In this document: piece after piece, positions 15,827 through 25,917 of the stretch
Position numbering within the stretch: position 1 is the first letter of the stretch
Layout of the letters: each line of letters opens with the position of its first letter
Source: Lawsonibacter sp.
GTDB taxonomy: Bacteria; Bacillota; Clostridia; Oscillospirales; Oscillospiraceae
DNA length: 64,000 bases
Direction of reading: 5' to 3'
NCBI GenBank assembly: GCA_022801435.1
Contig: JAAWSG010000001.1
Location: forward strand, 54,741-118,740
Translations under genes and position numbers: made by a program
The notes under the pieces: generated by a model
The model's input: the letters and a program-made list of their open reading frames with translations, nothing else
Database searches by the model: none
What the model was told of the DNA's origin: nothing

Positions 15827-16933
15827 ATGAAATTCTCCTGCGAAAAAGCGCTTCTGTCCGCCGCGGTCTCCGTTACTTCCCGGGCAGTAGCCGTCAAGAG
15901 CTCCATCCCCGCTATGGAGGGCATTCTCATCGAGGCCGGAAGCGAGCTGCGTCTAACCGGCTACAACTTAGAGACCGGCATACAGGCTCGAGTCCCCAGC
16001 GAGATTACCCAGACCGGCTCCCTGGTCCTGCCCGCACGGCTGTTCGGAGAGATTGTACGCAACCTCCCCGACGATGTGGTGGTGGTCTCCTCTCAAGAGT
16101 ACACCGTCCATATCCAGTGCGGCCCCAGCAAGTACAAGATCCTGGCCACCGACGCGGAGGAGTTCCCTGAGCTGCCCTCAGTGGACCAGCAAAACAGTCT
16201 GACCATCGGTCAGAATGTGCTGCGCTCCATGATCAACCAGACCCTTTTCGCGGTCAGCGACAACGAGAGCCGCCCGGTCCACACCGGCTCCCTCTTTGAA
16301 ATTGAAGGGGACAGCCTGACGGTGGTCTCGGTGGACGGCTACCGGCTGGCCCTCCGGCGGGAGAAGATGGACGAGAGGACCGGGGCGGACGCCTTCTCCT
16401 TCGTGGTCCCCGGCGCCGCCCTGGGGGAGGTGGAGAAAATCTGCTCCGGGGAGGAGCCCGTCACCGTGATCCAGGGGGCCCGGCACATCCTGTTCCGGAC
16501 GGGAGACAACCTCCTGGTGTGCCGGCGGCTGGAGGGGGAGTTCCTCGCCTACCGCAACGCCATCCCCCGGAACAACACCATTCAAGTGGAATGCGCCGGC
16601 CGGGCGCTGCTCACCTCCATTGACCGGGTGTCCCTCATTATCAGCGAAAAGCTGAAATCCCCCCTGCGCTGCGTCTTCGGGGACGGGGTGGTGGACATCA
16701 CCACAAAAACCGCCATCGGAGACGCCGCCGACCAGTGTCCCATCGAGGGGGACGGCCAGGGATTGGAGATCGGCTTCAATAACAAATACCTGAAGGACGC
16801 CCTGAAAGCCGCCCCGGCGGAGCGGCTGCGGCTGGAGTTCACCTCCGGAGTGGCCCCCTGCGTCATCCTGCCCGCCGAGGGGGAGGAGAACTTCATCTAT
16901 ATGGTCCTCCCCGTCCGTTTGAAGGCCAGTTGA
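15827..16933 (+). CDS. dnaN: DNA polymerase III beta sliding clamp
   Basis: This 368-residue protein forms the ring that holds polymerase III on DNA. It has three repeated clamp domains, with recognisable segments MEGILIEAGSELRLTGYN, the GDSLTVVSVDGYRLALRR linker in domain 2, and a C-terminus ending FIYMVLPVRL, the conserved tail that closes the peptide-binding pocket. GGAGG stands seven bases before the ATG at 15827. It is 237 bases downstream of dnaA across the origin. Confidence 0.98.
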   Translation: MKFSCEKALLSAAVSVTSRAVAVKSSIPAMEGILIEAGSELRLTGYNLETGIQARVPSEITQTGSLVLPARLFGEIVRNLPDDVVVVSSQEYTVHIQCGPSKYKILATDAEEFPELPSVDQQNSLTIGQNVLRSMINQTLFAVSDNESRPVHTGSLFEIEGDSLTVVSVDGYRLALRREKMDERTGADAFSFVVPGAALGEVEKICSGEEPVTVIQGARHILFRTGDNLLVCRRLEGEFLAYRNAIPRNNTIQVECAGRALLTSIDRVSLIISEKLKSPLRCVFGDGVVDITTKTAIGDAADQCPIEGDGQGLEIGFNNKYLKDALKAAPAERLRLEFTSGVAPCVILPAEGEENFIYMVLPVRLKAS

Positions 16934-16944
16934 CGGGGGTCCCC

Positions 16945-17694
16945 ATGGAACAGACAGAGAGACGCCCCAACTGGATGAACTATCCCCCTCTGCTCCAGTT
17001 CTATGAGAACCTCCAAGCGGCGGGAGCTGAACTGGAGCCTGACCCGGAGTTTCTCAAGGAGCCAAGGCTGGGGCGCTACCACAGTTTTCAGCTAAAAGAC
17101 CTGGAACTCCCCGATGCCGTCCGGGATTTCCTCACGCAAGTGGGTCTGCCGGACCGGTTCCTGGACCACCGGAGTCCCGACGAGGAGGAGGAGGACAGGC
17201 GGAGCGTCTATCCCGGCGTGGTCTTTTGGGTGAAGTGTCTGCGGGTCGAGACGGTAAAAAGAAAGCGGTATCTGGTCATCGGAGAGTACCGCACCCTGGG
17301 CCGGAGCTGCACCACCGTGAACTATGGCAAGCCAGACCGGAGGGACGAGTGGAACAAAACCGAGGAGCTTGTCCTGGTGGTGGTGGAGCTGAGTACCGGC
17401 ACGGTGTGGAAGTGGGTCCACGACTCCTTCGGGGATGTCTTCTCCTTCATCAACAGCAGCCTGGAGCAGTACCTGCTGTCCATGGCCTGCTGGCGGAGCT
17501 TTTACCCCCAATTCTCCCAGACGGTCAGAGCCTATACGGAGCAGCATCCAAATCAAACCGAGCTGGACTACATCTTCCGGCACAGCAAGGACCTGTACGC
17601 CCCTTTCCGAGAGGTAATGGAGGTCCTGGACCCGGGCGTCATGAGGAAGCGCACAGGCTATTGGAAATTTATGTGCGATCTGTCTTTGTATTAA
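16945..17694 (+). CDS. SUKH-4-like immunity-family protein inside the dnaN-recF operon
   Basis: The 249-residue soluble protein resembles the SUKH-4 branch of the SMI1/KNR4 superfamily: [18 protein letters not shown] at about 57-74, the strand pair RYLVIGEY, a [13 protein letters not shown] strand, and [16 protein letters not shown] near 165-180. SUKH proteins in bacteria are mainly immunity proteins for polymorphic toxins, but no toxin gene is nearby. It starts 11 bases after dnaN and ends 14 bases before yaaA, so it is part of the replication operon. The ATG at 16945 is chosen; a TTG at 16930 overlapping dnaN is possible. Confidence 0.7.
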   Translation: MEQTERRPNWMNYPPLLQFYENLQAAGAELEPDPEFLKEPRLGRYHSFQLKDLELPDAVRDFLTQVGLPDRFLDHRSPDEEEEDRRSVYPGVVFWVKCLRVETVKRKRYLVIGEYRTLGRSCTTVNYGKPDRRDEWNKTEELVLVVVELSTGTVWKWVHDSFGDVFSFINSSLEQYLLSMACWRSFYPQFSQTVRAYTEQHPNQTELDYIFRHSKDLYAPFREVMEVLDPGVMRKRTGYWKFMCDLSLY

Positions 17695-17708
17695 GAGAGG
17701 GAATCAAT

Positions 17709-17924
17709 ATGGAATCGCATGAAATCAAAATACACACCGAATTCATCAAGCTCCAGGACCTGCTGAAATTCGCCGGGGCTGTGGAGACAGGGGGAGACGC
17801 CAAGCGTATCATTCAGGAGGGGCGGGTGTCGGTGAACGGGGAGCCCTGCGCCATGAGGGGAAAGAAGCTGCGCTCCGGGGACAGGGCGGCCATTGACGGC
17901 GAGACGGAGCTCATTGTGACGTGA
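17709..17924 (+). CDS. yaaA: S4-domain RNA-binding protein YaaA
   Basis: The 71-residue protein is a single S4 domain of the YaaA type: [24 protein letters not shown], then [11 protein letters not shown] and [11 protein letters not shown]. In Firmicutes it sits between dnaN and recF and is associated with ribosome assembly. Its stop overlaps the recF GTG start (GTGA), so the two are translationally coupled. Confidence 0.93.
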   Translation: MESHEIKIHTEFIKLQDLLKFAGAVETGGDAKRIIQEGRVSVNGEPCAMRGKKLRSGDRAAIDGETELIVT

Positions 17925-19024
17925 CCATCAAACGCCTGACACTGGATTTCTTCCGGAGCTACTCCCACCTGGAGGCAGAGTTCGACCCGAGGGTAAACCT
18001 GATCTATGGGGACAACGCTCAGGGTAAAACAAACCTGCTGGAGTCCATCGCCTATCTGTCCGCCGCCCGCTCCCACCGGGCCAGATACGACCGGGAGATG
18101 ATTATGCTGGGGGTGGACTCCGCCTTCCTCCGGGGGGAGGCGCTCAGCCGGGGACGGGAGTTTTCCCTGGAAGCAAAACTCTTTCGGGGCAGGGGGCGGC
18201 AGCTGTACGCCAACGGGGTGCGGCTGAAAACCGCCGGGGAGCTGGCGGGCATTCTGAATACGGTGCTCTTCTGTCCCGAGGACCTGTCCCTCATCCGGGC
18301 GGGAGGGGCGGAGCGGAGAAAATTCCTGGACGGGGCCATCTGCCAGCTGCGGCCCCGGTACGCCCAGGCTCTGGGAGAGTATGGCCGCCTCTATGAGCAC
18401 AAGACCCGAATCCTGCGGGACTGGCCGGAAAATCCCTCCCTCCTCCAGACCCTGGACGACTTCAGCCTGCGTATGGCGCAGATGGGCGCCCTCCTCATCC
18501 ACTACCGGGCCCACTTTATCAAGCGGCTCCAGAGGCATACCCGGGCCATCCACTCCGACTTCTCCGGGGGCCGGGAGGAGCTCGAACTGGGCTATGAGAC
18601 GGTGTCCACCGTGACAGACCCCCTCGCCCAGCCCAAAGAACTCCTCCCCCAGCTGCTCAAGCACCAGGAGACCCACCGGCAGGCGGAGCTGGACGCGCGT
18701 CAGTGTCTGTCCGGCCCCCACAAGGACGACCTATCTGTGGTGATCGCCGGAAAAAACGCCAAGACCTACGCCTCCCAGGGCCAGACCCGTACCGCCGCCC
18801 TCTCCCTCAAGCTGGCCCAGCGGGAGATTTTTCAGGAGGAGACCGGAGAGTGGCCCGTCCTCCTGCTGGACGATGTGCTCTCCGAGCTGGACCCCAGGCG
18901 GCAGGCCTTTGTGCTCAACCGCATCCGGGGGGGACAGGTCTTTATCACCTGCTGCGAGGAGGAAAAGCTGGAGGGCCTGGAGGGGGGAAGGGCGTTCCAC
19001 ATTCAGGACGGAAGGCTGGTATGA
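17921..19024 (+). CDS. recF: DNA replication and repair protein RecF
   Basis: The 367-residue SMC-like ATPase loads RecA at gaps and stalled forks. Walker A GDNAQGKT is at 30-37, the ABC-like signature region LSGPHKDDL is near 265, and Walker B with the D-loop is [11 protein letters not shown] near 320. The start is GTG, overlapping yaaA by four bases. Length and motifs are normal for the family. Confidence 0.97.
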   Translation: MTIKRLTLDFFRSYSHLEAEFDPRVNLIYGDNAQGKTNLLESIAYLSAARSHRARYDREMIMLGVDSAFLRGEALSRGREFSLEAKLFRGRGRQLYANGVRLKTAGELAGILNTVLFCPEDLSLIRAGGAERRKFLDGAICQLRPRYAQALGEYGRLYEHKTRILRDWPENPSLLQTLDDFSLRMAQMGALLIHYRAHFIKRLQRHTRAIHSDFSGGREELELGYETVSTVTDPLAQPKELLPQLLKHQETHRQAELDARQCLSGPHKDDLSVVIAGKNAKTYASQGQTRTAALSLKLAQREIFQEETGEWPVLLLDDVLSELDPRRQAFVLNRIRGGQVFITCCEEEKLEGLEGGRAFHIQDGRLV

Positions 19025-19027
19025 ACC

Positions 19028-19294
19028 ATGTATCTCCATTTGGGTCAGTCCACCCTCCTACAGGAGAGGGATATTTTGGGCATCTTTGATCTGGACAACG
19101 CCAGCTGGGCCTATAAGACCCGGGAGTTCCTGGAGCGGGCGGAGCAGGAGGGCCGGACCATCTGGCTGGCCGGTGACCTGCCCCGGTCCTTTATCCTGGC
19201 GGACAGCCGGTGGGGAGAGCCGGTGGTCTATCTCTCCCCCCTGTCCTCCGACACCCTGGCCATGAGGGCGGAGCAGTCCGATCCTCTTCTGTAG
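19028..19294 (+). CDS. remB: Extracellular matrix regulator RemB-like (DUF370)
   Basis: The 88-residue protein matches the RemB (YaaB) family: it opens MYLHLGQSTLLQERDILGIFD and contains a LADSRWGEPVVYLSPLSS strand. In Bacillus, RemA and RemB regulate biofilm matrix genes. It starts three bases after recF, the classical recF-remB-gyrB order. The tail after residue 80 is short and variable. Confidence 0.85.
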   Translation: MYLHLGQSTLLQERDILGIFDLDNASWAYKTREFLERAEQEGRTIWLAGDLPRSFILADSRWGEPVVYLSPLSSDTLAMRAEQSDPLL

Positions 19295-19347
19295 ACCTCC
19301 CTGGCAAGTCCGCGGAGGGCAGAAACTACAGCAGCCAGCAGAGAAAT

Positions 19348-19356
19348 TTGTCCACA
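19348..19356 (+). promoter_or_regulatory. DnaA-box-like site upstream of gyrB
   Basis: TTGTCCACA fits the TTNTNCACA consensus and lies in the 124-base remB-gyrB gap, 62 bases before gyrB. A single copy may be chance; it could mark DnaA-linked control of gyrBA. Confidence 0.35.
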
Positions 19357-19418
19357 CTATAAACCAGAAATCCGGTCCCGATATGGCGGGCAGTGATGAA
19401 GCATCGCGGAGGTAAACT

Positions 19419-21374
19419 ATGTCTGAAGAATTAAACCTGCAAAACGAATTGAACACCACCCAAACGGACCACGAGTACGGCGGTTCAGAGATCCAGGTCC
19501 TGGAGGGGCTGGAGGCGGTGCGGCAGACGCCGGGAATGTATATCGGCTCCACGTCCGAGTCAGGACTGCACCACCTGGTGTATGAGATCGTGGATAACTC
19601 CATTGACGAGGCCCTGGCCGGGCACTGTACCGATATCACCGTAACCATCAACCCGGGAAATACCATTACCGTCACCGACAACGGCCGGGGCATCCCGGTG
19701 GACATCCAGCCCCAGACGGGAAAACCCGCCCTGGAGGTGGTTTTTACCATCCTCCACGCCGGGGGAAAATTCGGCGGCGGCGGGTATAAGGTCTCCGGCG
19801 GCCTCCACGGGGTGGGCGCGTCGGTGGTGAACGCCCTGTCCGAGTGGCTGGAGGTCCAGGTCCACAAAAAAGGGGAAATTTATGAGATGAGGTTTGCCCG
19901 GGGCAAGATCACCCAGGAGATGAAGGTGGTGGGCAAAACAGATCACACCGGCACCACCGTCACCTTTAAGCCCGACCCGGAGATGTTTGATACCCTGGAG
20001 TACAGCTATGACACCCTCCACACCCGGATGAGGGAGGAGGCCTTCCTCAACGCCGGCCTGCGCATTCAGACGGTGGACCTGCGCCCCGGCCAGGAGCAGG
20101 AGGACGATATGTGCTACGAGGGGGGTATCCGGGAGTTTGTCACCTTCATCAATAAAAATAAGGACCCCATTCATTCGGATGTGATCTATATGTCAGGCGC
20201 GAAGGAGGACTCCATGGCGGAAATTGCCATGCAGTACAATGACGGCTTCCAGGAGGTCATGGTCTCCTTCGCCAACAATGTCCACACCCCGGAGGGCGGT
20301 ATGCACGAGGAGGGCTTTAAGCGGGCCCTGACCAACGCGCTGAACGCCTACGGACGAAAAATAAAGCTGCTCAAGGACGATGAGAAGGTCTCGGGGGACG
20401 ACTGCCGGGAGGGGTTGACTGTGGTCATCTCAGTCAAGCTCACCAAGGCCCAGTTCGAGGGGCAGACCAAGACCAAGCTGGGCAGCAGCGAGATGCGTAC
20501 CCTGGTCAACGCCATCGTCTCTGAGAAGCTGGAGATCTATCTGGAAGAAAACCCTGCGGTAGGCCGGGCCATCCTGGACAAGGCGCTGATGGCCAACCGC
20601 GCCCGGGAGGCCGCAAGAAAGGCCCGGGAGTCCATTCGGAGAAAGACCGCCCTGGGAGGAGCCGCTATGCCCGACAAGCTCCGGGACTGCAATGAGGCAA
20701 ACCCTGAGCTCACCGAGATCTATATTGTCGAGGGGGACTCCGCCGGCGGCTCCGCCACCCAGGGGAGAGACAGCCGCTTCCAGGCCATCCTCCCTCTGTG
20801 GGGTAAGATGCTCAATGTGGAGAAGGCCCGGGCGGATAAGGTCTATGGCAACGACAAGCTCACCCCCGTCATCACCGCCCTGGGAGCGGGCATCGGGGAC
20901 GATTTCGATTTGAATAAGCTCCGCTACCACAAGGTCATCATTATGGCGGATGCCGATGTGGACGGCGCCCATATCCGTACGCTGCTGCTTACCTTCTTCT
21001 TCCGGTTTATGCGGCCCCTCATCGAAAACGGCTTCGTCTATTCCGCCGTGCCGCCCCTGTTTAAGCTGACCAGAGGGAAGACCACCCGGCTGGCCTTCTC
21101 AGAGGAGGAACGGGACAAAATCTCCGCCGAGCTGCGGGGGGATAACCCCAACGCCAAGGTGGATATCTCCCGCTTTAAGGGCTTGGGCGAGATGAACCCC
21201 CAGGAGCTCTGGGAGACCACCATGGACCCGGAAAAGAGGACCCTGCGCCGCATCGAGCTGGATGACGCCGTCCGGGCGGACGAGACCTTTACCATCCTCA
21301 TGGGGGAGAAGGTGGAGCCCCGGAAGGAGTTCATTGAGCGCAACGCCAAGTACGCGGTGAACCTGGACTATTGA
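19419..21374 (+). CDS. gyrB: DNA gyrase subunit B
   Basis: This 651-residue ATPase subunit drives negative supercoiling. The GHKL domain shows [13 protein letters not shown], the [12 protein letters not shown] loop and [15 protein letters not shown]. The TOPRIM domain shows EGDSAGGSA and [14 protein letters not shown]. The C-terminus ends [20 protein letters not shown], typical of Gram-positive GyrB without the long proteobacterial insert. GGAGG lies seven bases before the ATG. It is separated from gyrA by two small paralogous genes rather than adjoining it. Confidence 0.98.
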   Translation: MSEELNLQNELNTTQTDHEYGGSEIQVLEGLEAVRQTPGMYIGSTSESGLHHLVYEIVDNSIDEALAGHCTDITVTINPGNTITVTDNGRGIPVDIQPQTGKPALEVVFTILHAGGKFGGGGYKVSGGLHGVGASVVNALSEWLEVQVHKKGEIYEMRFARGKITQEMKVVGKTDHTGTTVTFKPDPEMFDTLEYSYDTLHTRMREEAFLNAGLRIQTVDLRPGQEQEDDMCYEGGIREFVTFINKNKDPIHSDVIYMSGAKEDSMAEIAMQYNDGFQEVMVSFANNVHTPEGGMHEEGFKRALTNALNAYGRKIKLLKDDEKVSGDDCREGLTVVISVKLTKAQFEGQTKTKLGSSEMRTLVNAIVSEKLEIYLEENPAVGRAILDKALMANRAREAARKARESIRRKTALGGAAMPDKLRDCNEANPELTEIYIVEGDSAGGSATQGRDSRFQAILPLWGKMLNVEKARADKVYGNDKLTPVITALGAGIGDDFDLNKLRYHKVIIMADADVDGAHIRTLLLTFFFRFMRPLIENGFVYSAVPPLFKLTRGKTTRLAFSEEERDKISAELRGDNPNAKVDISRFKGLGEMNPQELWETTMDPEKRTLRRIELDDAVRADETFTILMGEKVEPRKEFIERNAKYAVNLDY

Positions 21375-21385
21375 GGGAGATTTTT

Positions 21386-21844
21386 ATGGAAGAGATTGTA
21401 AAAAAAGGCGACGTCCCGCCCCTGCCGGAGGGGGTTAAGATCCGTATGGCCAGCCGGGGAGCGCTTCCCGGTCTGGAGATTCATGACCTCTCAGAGGAGA
21501 GCATCCGGTCGATTGTGGAGAAGGTCCGTACCGGGAAATACCGCAGCGTCATGATGGCTCCGGATGAGGAGAACGAGGAGGGCTTTCTGGAGCTGGAATC
21601 CTCAGATGAGCTGATTTTCTTGCAGATTTGGGACGCGGAGACAGAAACCTCCTGGGCCTGCTTTGATCCGGAACTGCTGGATTCCAATGAGGAGGCCCCC
21701 ATCACACCCAGCGATGGACAGTCCGTGTTCCCCATGAAGTGTACCATGAGAGACCGGGAGCTGGCAGCCAGGTGCGTGGAGTGGTATGCCCACACCCTGG
21801 AGCCCTACCCCGGGATGGACTGGCTGAAGGAGAGCTTTTCGTAA
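21386..21844 (+). CDS. Unknown protein, copy 1 of a tandem pair in the gyrase operon
   Basis: This 152-residue acidic soluble protein has no signal or membrane helix. It is a clear paralogue of the next gene: by eye about half the residues match, with the shared blocks RSIVEKVRTGKY, ETSWACFDPELLDS, the segment EEAPITPSDGQSV, TMRDRELAARCVEWY and EPYPGMDWLK. I do not recognise the family; the size, acidity and tandem copies resemble immunity proteins of polymorphic toxin systems, but that is inference. It starts 11 bases after gyrB, so it is co-transcribed with gyrase. The ATG at 21386 has GAGGGAG about six bases upstream. Confidence 0.75.
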   Translation: MEEIVKKGDVPPLPEGVKIRMASRGALPGLEIHDLSEESIRSIVEKVRTGKYRSVMMAPDEENEEGFLELESSDELIFLQIWDAETETSWACFDPELLDSNEEAPITPSDGQSVFPMKCTMRDRELAARCVEWYAHTLEPYPGMDWLKESFS

Positions 21845-21897
21845 GGAAGAAGCGATGGCCGCCCGGTGAGTGCGGAGCAATGAAAAGGAGCGCGTGT

Positions 21898-22356
21898 ATG
21901 GAGGAGATCATCCCAAAGAGACCTGTCCCGGCCATGCCGGAGGACATCTGGGTCCGCTACGCCAACGAGGAGTTCAATACCAGCGAGGAGACGGAGATCA
22001 CGGATATCTCCAGGGCTGGGGTGGAGAAAATCGTGGAAAAGGTCCGGAACGGAACCTATTGGGGCCTGTTCCTCTGCCCGGATGACTGCGGGGAGGAGGG
22101 GTTTTTCCTGATGGACAGCTCTGAGGAGTTGATCTCCCTGTCGATTTACGATGAGGAGACGAATACAGAGTGGTCCTGCTTTGATCCGAACTATCTGGAC
22201 TCCGAGGAGGAGGCCCCCATCCAGGCCAGCGATGGACAGTCCATCATTCTTATGAAGTACACCATGCGGGACCGGGACCTGGCGGCGAAGTGCGTGGAGT
22301 GGTATATCCACACAGGAGAGCCGTACCCGGGAATGGACTGGCTCAAAATGACCTGA
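21898..22356 (+). CDS. Unknown protein, copy 2 of a tandem pair in the gyrase operon
   Basis: This 152-residue paralogue of the preceding gene shares the blocks KIVEKVRNGTYW, EWSCFDPNYLDS, EEAPIQASDGQSI, TMRDRDLAAKCVEWY and EPYPGMDWLK. The middle part (about residues 20-75) differs more, as expected if the copies recognise different partners. AAAGGAG lies seven bases before the ATG at 21898; the open frame continues further 5' without support. It ends 61 bases before gyrA. Function is unknown; co-expression with gyrase subunits is the only solid clue. Confidence 0.75.
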   Translation: MEEIIPKRPVPAMPEDIWVRYANEEFNTSEETEITDISRAGVEKIVEKVRNGTYWGLFLCPDDCGEEGFFLMDSSEELISLSIYDEETNTEWSCFDPNYLDSEEEAPIQASDGQSIILMKYTMRDRDLAAKCVEWYIHTGEPYPGMDWLKMT

Positions 22357-22417
22357 CCGCCCGCGGAATGGAAAGCGCCTGTAAAATTTTCCGGTGAAAA
22401 TAAAGCGAGGATTTGCT

Positions 22418-24925
22418 ATGAGTAAAAAACCCCAATACGACCCCGAGGAGATCCGGTTCCCGGACCAAAAGATCGAAGTGACCTCTCTGGTCCCCGAAAT
22501 GGAGAACTCCTATATTGAGTACGCCATGTCGGTCATCGTAGGCCGGGCCCTCCCCGACGTGCGGGACGGTCTGAAGCCGGTCCACCGGCGCATCCTCTAC
22601 GCCATGTATGAGGATAACCTGACAGCAGATAAACCCTTCAAAAAGTCCGCCACCTGCGTGGGCGACGTGCTGGGCCGCTACCACCCCCACGGTGACGGGT
22701 CGGTTTACGACGCCATGGTCCGGCTGGCCCAGGATTTTTCCATGCGGTATATGCTGGTGGACGGCCACGGCAACTTCGGCTCGGTGGACGGCGACCCCCC
22801 GGCGGCCTACCGTTACACCGAGGCCAGGATGTCCAAGCTCTCGGATGAGATGCTCCGGGACATCGAGAAGGACACAGTGGACTGGGACTCCAACTTTGAC
22901 GAGACCCGAAAAGAGCCCCGAACCCTGCCCTCCCGGTTCCCCAACCTGCTGGTCAACGGCTCCTCCGGCATCGCCGTGGGTATGGCCACCAACATCCCGC
23001 CCCACAATATGCGGGAGGTCATCAACGCCACTATCTGCGTGCTGGACGACCCGGAGGCTACCCTGACGGACCTGATGGAGCACATCCACGGCCCCGACTT
23101 CCCCACCCGTGCCATCATCATGGGACGGGCGGGCATCCGGGCGGCCTACGCCACCGGGCGGGGGCGGGTGACCATCCGGGCGCGGCACGAGTTCGAGGAG
23201 TTCGGTAAGGACCGCACCCGCATTGTCATCAACGAGATCCCCTACCAGGTGAACAAGCGGATGCTCATTAAAAGCATGGCCGACCAGGTGGAGGACAAGC
23301 GGCTGGAGGGCATCTCGGATATCCGGGACGAGACCGACCGCAATGGTATGCGTATCGTCATCGAGCTGAAGCGGGACGCCAACCCTCAGGTGGTACTCAA
23401 CCGGCTCTTCGCCCAGACCCAGCTGCAAACCACCTTCGCCATCAATATGCTGGCCCTGGTGGAGGTGAACGGCAAGCTCCAGCCCCGGATTCTCTCCCTG
23501 CGGCACATTTTGGACGAGTATATCGCCTATCAGGAGCAGGTCATCATCCGCCGCACCAGGTACGACCTGAAAAAAGCCCAGGAGCGGGCCCACCTGCTGG
23601 AGGGGCTGCTTATCGCCCAGGATCACATCGACGAGGTCATCCATATCCTGCGCACCAGCTACGACAACGGTAAAGAGCGTCTGATGGAGCGCTTCCAGCT
23701 GGACGATGTCCAGGCCCAGGCCATCTGTGACATGCGGCTCATCGCCCTCCAGGGGCTGAACCGGGAGAAGCTGGAGGCGGAATACAAGGAGCTGGAGGAG
23801 CGCATCGCCTACTTCAACGAGCTGTTGGCCTCTGAAACCATGCTCCGGGGAGTGCTCAAGGACGAGCTCATCGCCATCCGGGACAAGTACGGGGACGACC
23901 GGATCACCGAAATCCAGGACGTGGAGGACGAGATCGACATTGAGGACCTCATCGAGGAGGAGCAGTGCGTCTTTACCCTCACCCAGGCGGGGTATATCAA
24001 GCGTACCCCGGTAAGCGAGTACGCCGCCCAGTCCAAGGGGGGAATGGGGAAAAAGGGCATCACCACCCGGGAGGAGGACTATGTGGTGGATGTGTTCACC
24101 GCCTCCACCCACGACTTTATCCTCTTTTTCACCGACACCGGCAAGGTCTACCGCAAGAAGGGCTATCAAATTCCCGAGTCGGGGAAGACCGCCAAGGGGA
24201 CCAACATCATCAACATCCTCCAGGTGGAGCAGGGGGAGCGGGTACAGACCATGCTCCACTACCGGGAGAAGGAGAACGAGAAGCTCTTCCTCTTTATGGT
24301 CACCCGGGACGGCACGGTGAAGCGCCTGCCCGTCCAGACCCTGAAAAACCTGCGCAACAACGGCATCCGCGCCCTGAGACTGGACGAGGGGGACGAGCTG
24401 GTCTGCGTGCGGGAGACCGATGGGACGAAAAAAATCCTCATCGCCACCCACGACGGCATGGCGGTCTGCTTCGACGAGAACGACGTGCGCCCCATGGGCC
24501 GTGACGCCGTGGGAGTCCGGGGCATCCGCCTGCGGGAGGGGGACTATGTGGTGGGCGCCGCCCGGATGACCGAGGGCAAGACCGTGCTGTCCATCACCGA
24601 AAAGGGCTTTGGCAAGCGGACCCCTGTGGAGGAGTACCGGGTCACCAACCGGGGGGGCCTGGGTATCAAGAACTATATGGTCACCGAGAAGACCGGCCCC
24701 ATCGTGGGAATCAAGGTGGTGGACGGCTCCGAGGACCTGCTGCTGGTCACCCAGTCGGGCATCCTCATCCGTACCCATGTGGACTCCATCCGTATGGCGG
24801 GGCGGGCCACCCAGGGGGTCATCGTCATGCGCTTCAAGGAGGAGGGGGACAAGGTCATCTCCTTGGCCCTGGCCGGCCGGGAGGAAAATGCCGAGACCGC
24901 CCCGCCCGAGGATGCCTCCGTCTGA
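22418..24925 (+). CDS. gyrA: DNA gyrase subunit A
   Basis: The 835-residue subunit cuts and rejoins DNA, using Y133 in the [10 protein letters not shown] segment. The N-terminal block [19 protein letters not shown] and the quinolone pocket [13 protein letters not shown] (90-102) are clear. The residue matching E. coli Ser83 is Gly94, while the acidic Asp98 (E. coli Asp87) is kept. The C-terminal beta-pinwheel begins near residue 510 and has a GyrA-box-like [10 protein letters not shown]. The ATG at 22418 follows GCGAGG by eight bases. It is the last core gene of the replication cluster. Confidence 0.98.
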   Translation: MSKKPQYDPEEIRFPDQKIEVTSLVPEMENSYIEYAMSVIVGRALPDVRDGLKPVHRRILYAMYEDNLTADKPFKKSATCVGDVLGRYHPHGDGSVYDAMVRLAQDFSMRYMLVDGHGNFGSVDGDPPAAYRYTEARMSKLSDEMLRDIEKDTVDWDSNFDETRKEPRTLPSRFPNLLVNGSSGIAVGMATNIPPHNMREVINATICVLDDPEATLTDLMEHIHGPDFPTRAIIMGRAGIRAAYATGRGRVTIRARHEFEEFGKDRTRIVINEIPYQVNKRMLIKSMADQVEDKRLEGISDIRDETDRNGMRIVIELKRDANPQVVLNRLFAQTQLQTTFAINMLALVEVNGKLQPRILSLRHILDEYIAYQEQVIIRRTRYDLKKAQERAHLLEGLLIAQDHIDEVIHILRTSYDNGKERLMERFQLDDVQAQAICDMRLIALQGLNREKLEAEYKELEERIAYFNELLASETMLRGVLKDELIAIRDKYGDDRITEIQDVEDEIDIEDLIEEEQCVFTLTQAGYIKRTPVSEYAAQSKGGMGKKGITTREEDYVVDVFTASTHDFILFFTDTGKVYRKKGYQIPESGKTAKGTNIINILQVEQGERVQTMLHYREKENEKLFLFMVTRDGTVKRLPVQTLKNLRNNGIRALRLDEGDELVCVRETDGTKKILIATHDGMAVCFDENDVRPMGRDAVGVRGIRLREGDYVVGAARMTEGKTVLSITEKGFGKRTPVEEYRVTNRGGLGIKNYMVTEKTGPIVGIKVVDGSEDLLLVTQSGILIRTHVDSIRMAGRATQGVIVMRFKEEGDKVISLALAGREENAETAPPEDASV

Positions 24926-24935
24926 GGGTGAGAAC

Positions 24936-25457
24936 ATGACGCTGAAAAAAATAGCAATCGGCGGGGGCCTGGGTTTATGCCTGCTTCTGGGGATGTTGAT
25001 GTATCATAATAAGCTAACCAGACAGGAGGTACTGGACGTAGACCTGTGGAAAGACAGCTTGTGTGAATCGAAGAAGCAGAGCGGATATCCTGCGAAAAAT
25101 TTTGGCGTCTCCCTCTCAAATGAGAACGTGATGCTGCTTGGAGCAAAGTCGTTCGAGTTTGAGATAAAAAACGAAAGTAACCGGAAATGGTACTGGGATG
25201 AGACATTTATAGTGAATGGGCTGGAGATAAACCTGGATGGAATATGGTATCAGATTCCAGTCAAGGATGAAAATGGTTATACCTTTAACTTGATGGAATA
25301 TCCTTTACCTCCGGGTGACACGATGACGGTTTTCCTTCATCCAGATTTTTATCAGAACATGATTCCGGGAAATTACCGGTATACGATCCTTATGTACGAC
25401 CACGAGGACCATTCTTTTAATGTTTCCAGCGAGTTTACCGTAGTTGAGAAGGAGTAA
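24936..25457 (+). CDS. Membrane-anchored protein with Ig-like beta domain
   Basis: This 173-residue protein has a single N-terminal hydrophobic helix (about 5-23) after Lys-Lys. The rest is a beta-rich domain with strands such as SFEFEIKNESNRKWYW, WYQIPVKDENGYTFNL, the segment PPGDTMTVFLHPDF, and NYRYTILMYD, like the Ig-fold domains of small exported proteins. It starts 10 bases after gyrA. Its base composition is visibly poorer in G+C than the neighbours, which suggests a more recent arrival. Its role is unknown; it is probably displayed on the outside of the membrane. Confidence 0.6.
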   Translation: MTLKKIAIGGGLGLCLLLGMLMYHNKLTRQEVLDVDLWKDSLCESKKQSGYPAKNFGVSLSNENVMLLGAKSFEFEIKNESNRKWYWDETFIVNGLEINLDGIWYQIPVKDENGYTFNLMEYPLPPGDTMTVFLHPDFYQNMIPGNYRYTILMYDHEDHSFNVSSEFTVVEKE

Positions 25458-25541
25458 AAGTCTGGTGATGGGGGCTGGAGGAGGATTCCACCCCCGGCGA
25501 GATGCTGGAATGAACACCGCTGAGAGAAAGAGAGGGCCGTT

Positions 25542-25913
25542 ATGGAGCGGGAGCGCAAAGAGGAGCCTAAAACCCTGTCCGGCGTGATTTGGAGCTGGAT
25601 CATTGTCCTGTTCAGCCTGTTCACCGTGGTCCCCGCCCTGGGTCCCTACAGCCGGGTGGGAACGCTGGTAATCGTGGTCTTCGCGGTGGTCAGCGCCTGG
25701 CGGAGCTACAAAAGCTTTATGAAGATCAGAGCGGGGGGAGGCGTGGAACGTCCCCGTCCCTCCCCTCCGCCAGTGGAGACCCACGACCATATTCCCTCCA
25801 CCGCCCTGGACACAAAGCGCCGCCTGGAGCAGCTGGAGAGCCTGAAAGCCGCCGGCCTTGTGGACAAACAGGAATATGGGCAGTTACGGGAACGAATTTT
25901 GAAGGAGCAGTGA
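25542..25913 (+). CDS. Small membrane protein with SHOCT-like C-terminus
   Basis: The 123-residue protein has two hydrophobic helices at about 15-33 and 40-56, a Pro-rich linker, and a C-terminal helix pair (KRRLEQLESLKAAGLVDKQ then EYGQLRERILKEQ) that matches the short oligomerisation domain SHOCT. Such proteins are membrane-bound oligomers of unknown role. It ends four bases before the DIP1984-like gene, so the two form an operon. The start ATG lies about 9 bases after GAGAGGGC, a moderate ribosome site. Confidence 0.65.
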   Translation: MERERKEEPKTLSGVIWSWIIVLFSLFTVVPALGPYSRVGTLVIVVFAVVSAWRSYKSFMKIRAGGGVERPRPSPPPVETHDHIPSTALDTKRRLEQLESLKAAGLVDKQEYGQLRERILKEQ

Positions 25914-25917
25914 GTCT

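Noticed and set aside
22343-24937. Long antisense open frames, for example opposite gyrA, opposite yaaT/AEC (6464-8536) and opposite mfd
   Set aside because: They are mirror frames of high-GC coding genes, have low-complexity Leu/Gly/His/Gln-rich sequences and no ribosome sites.
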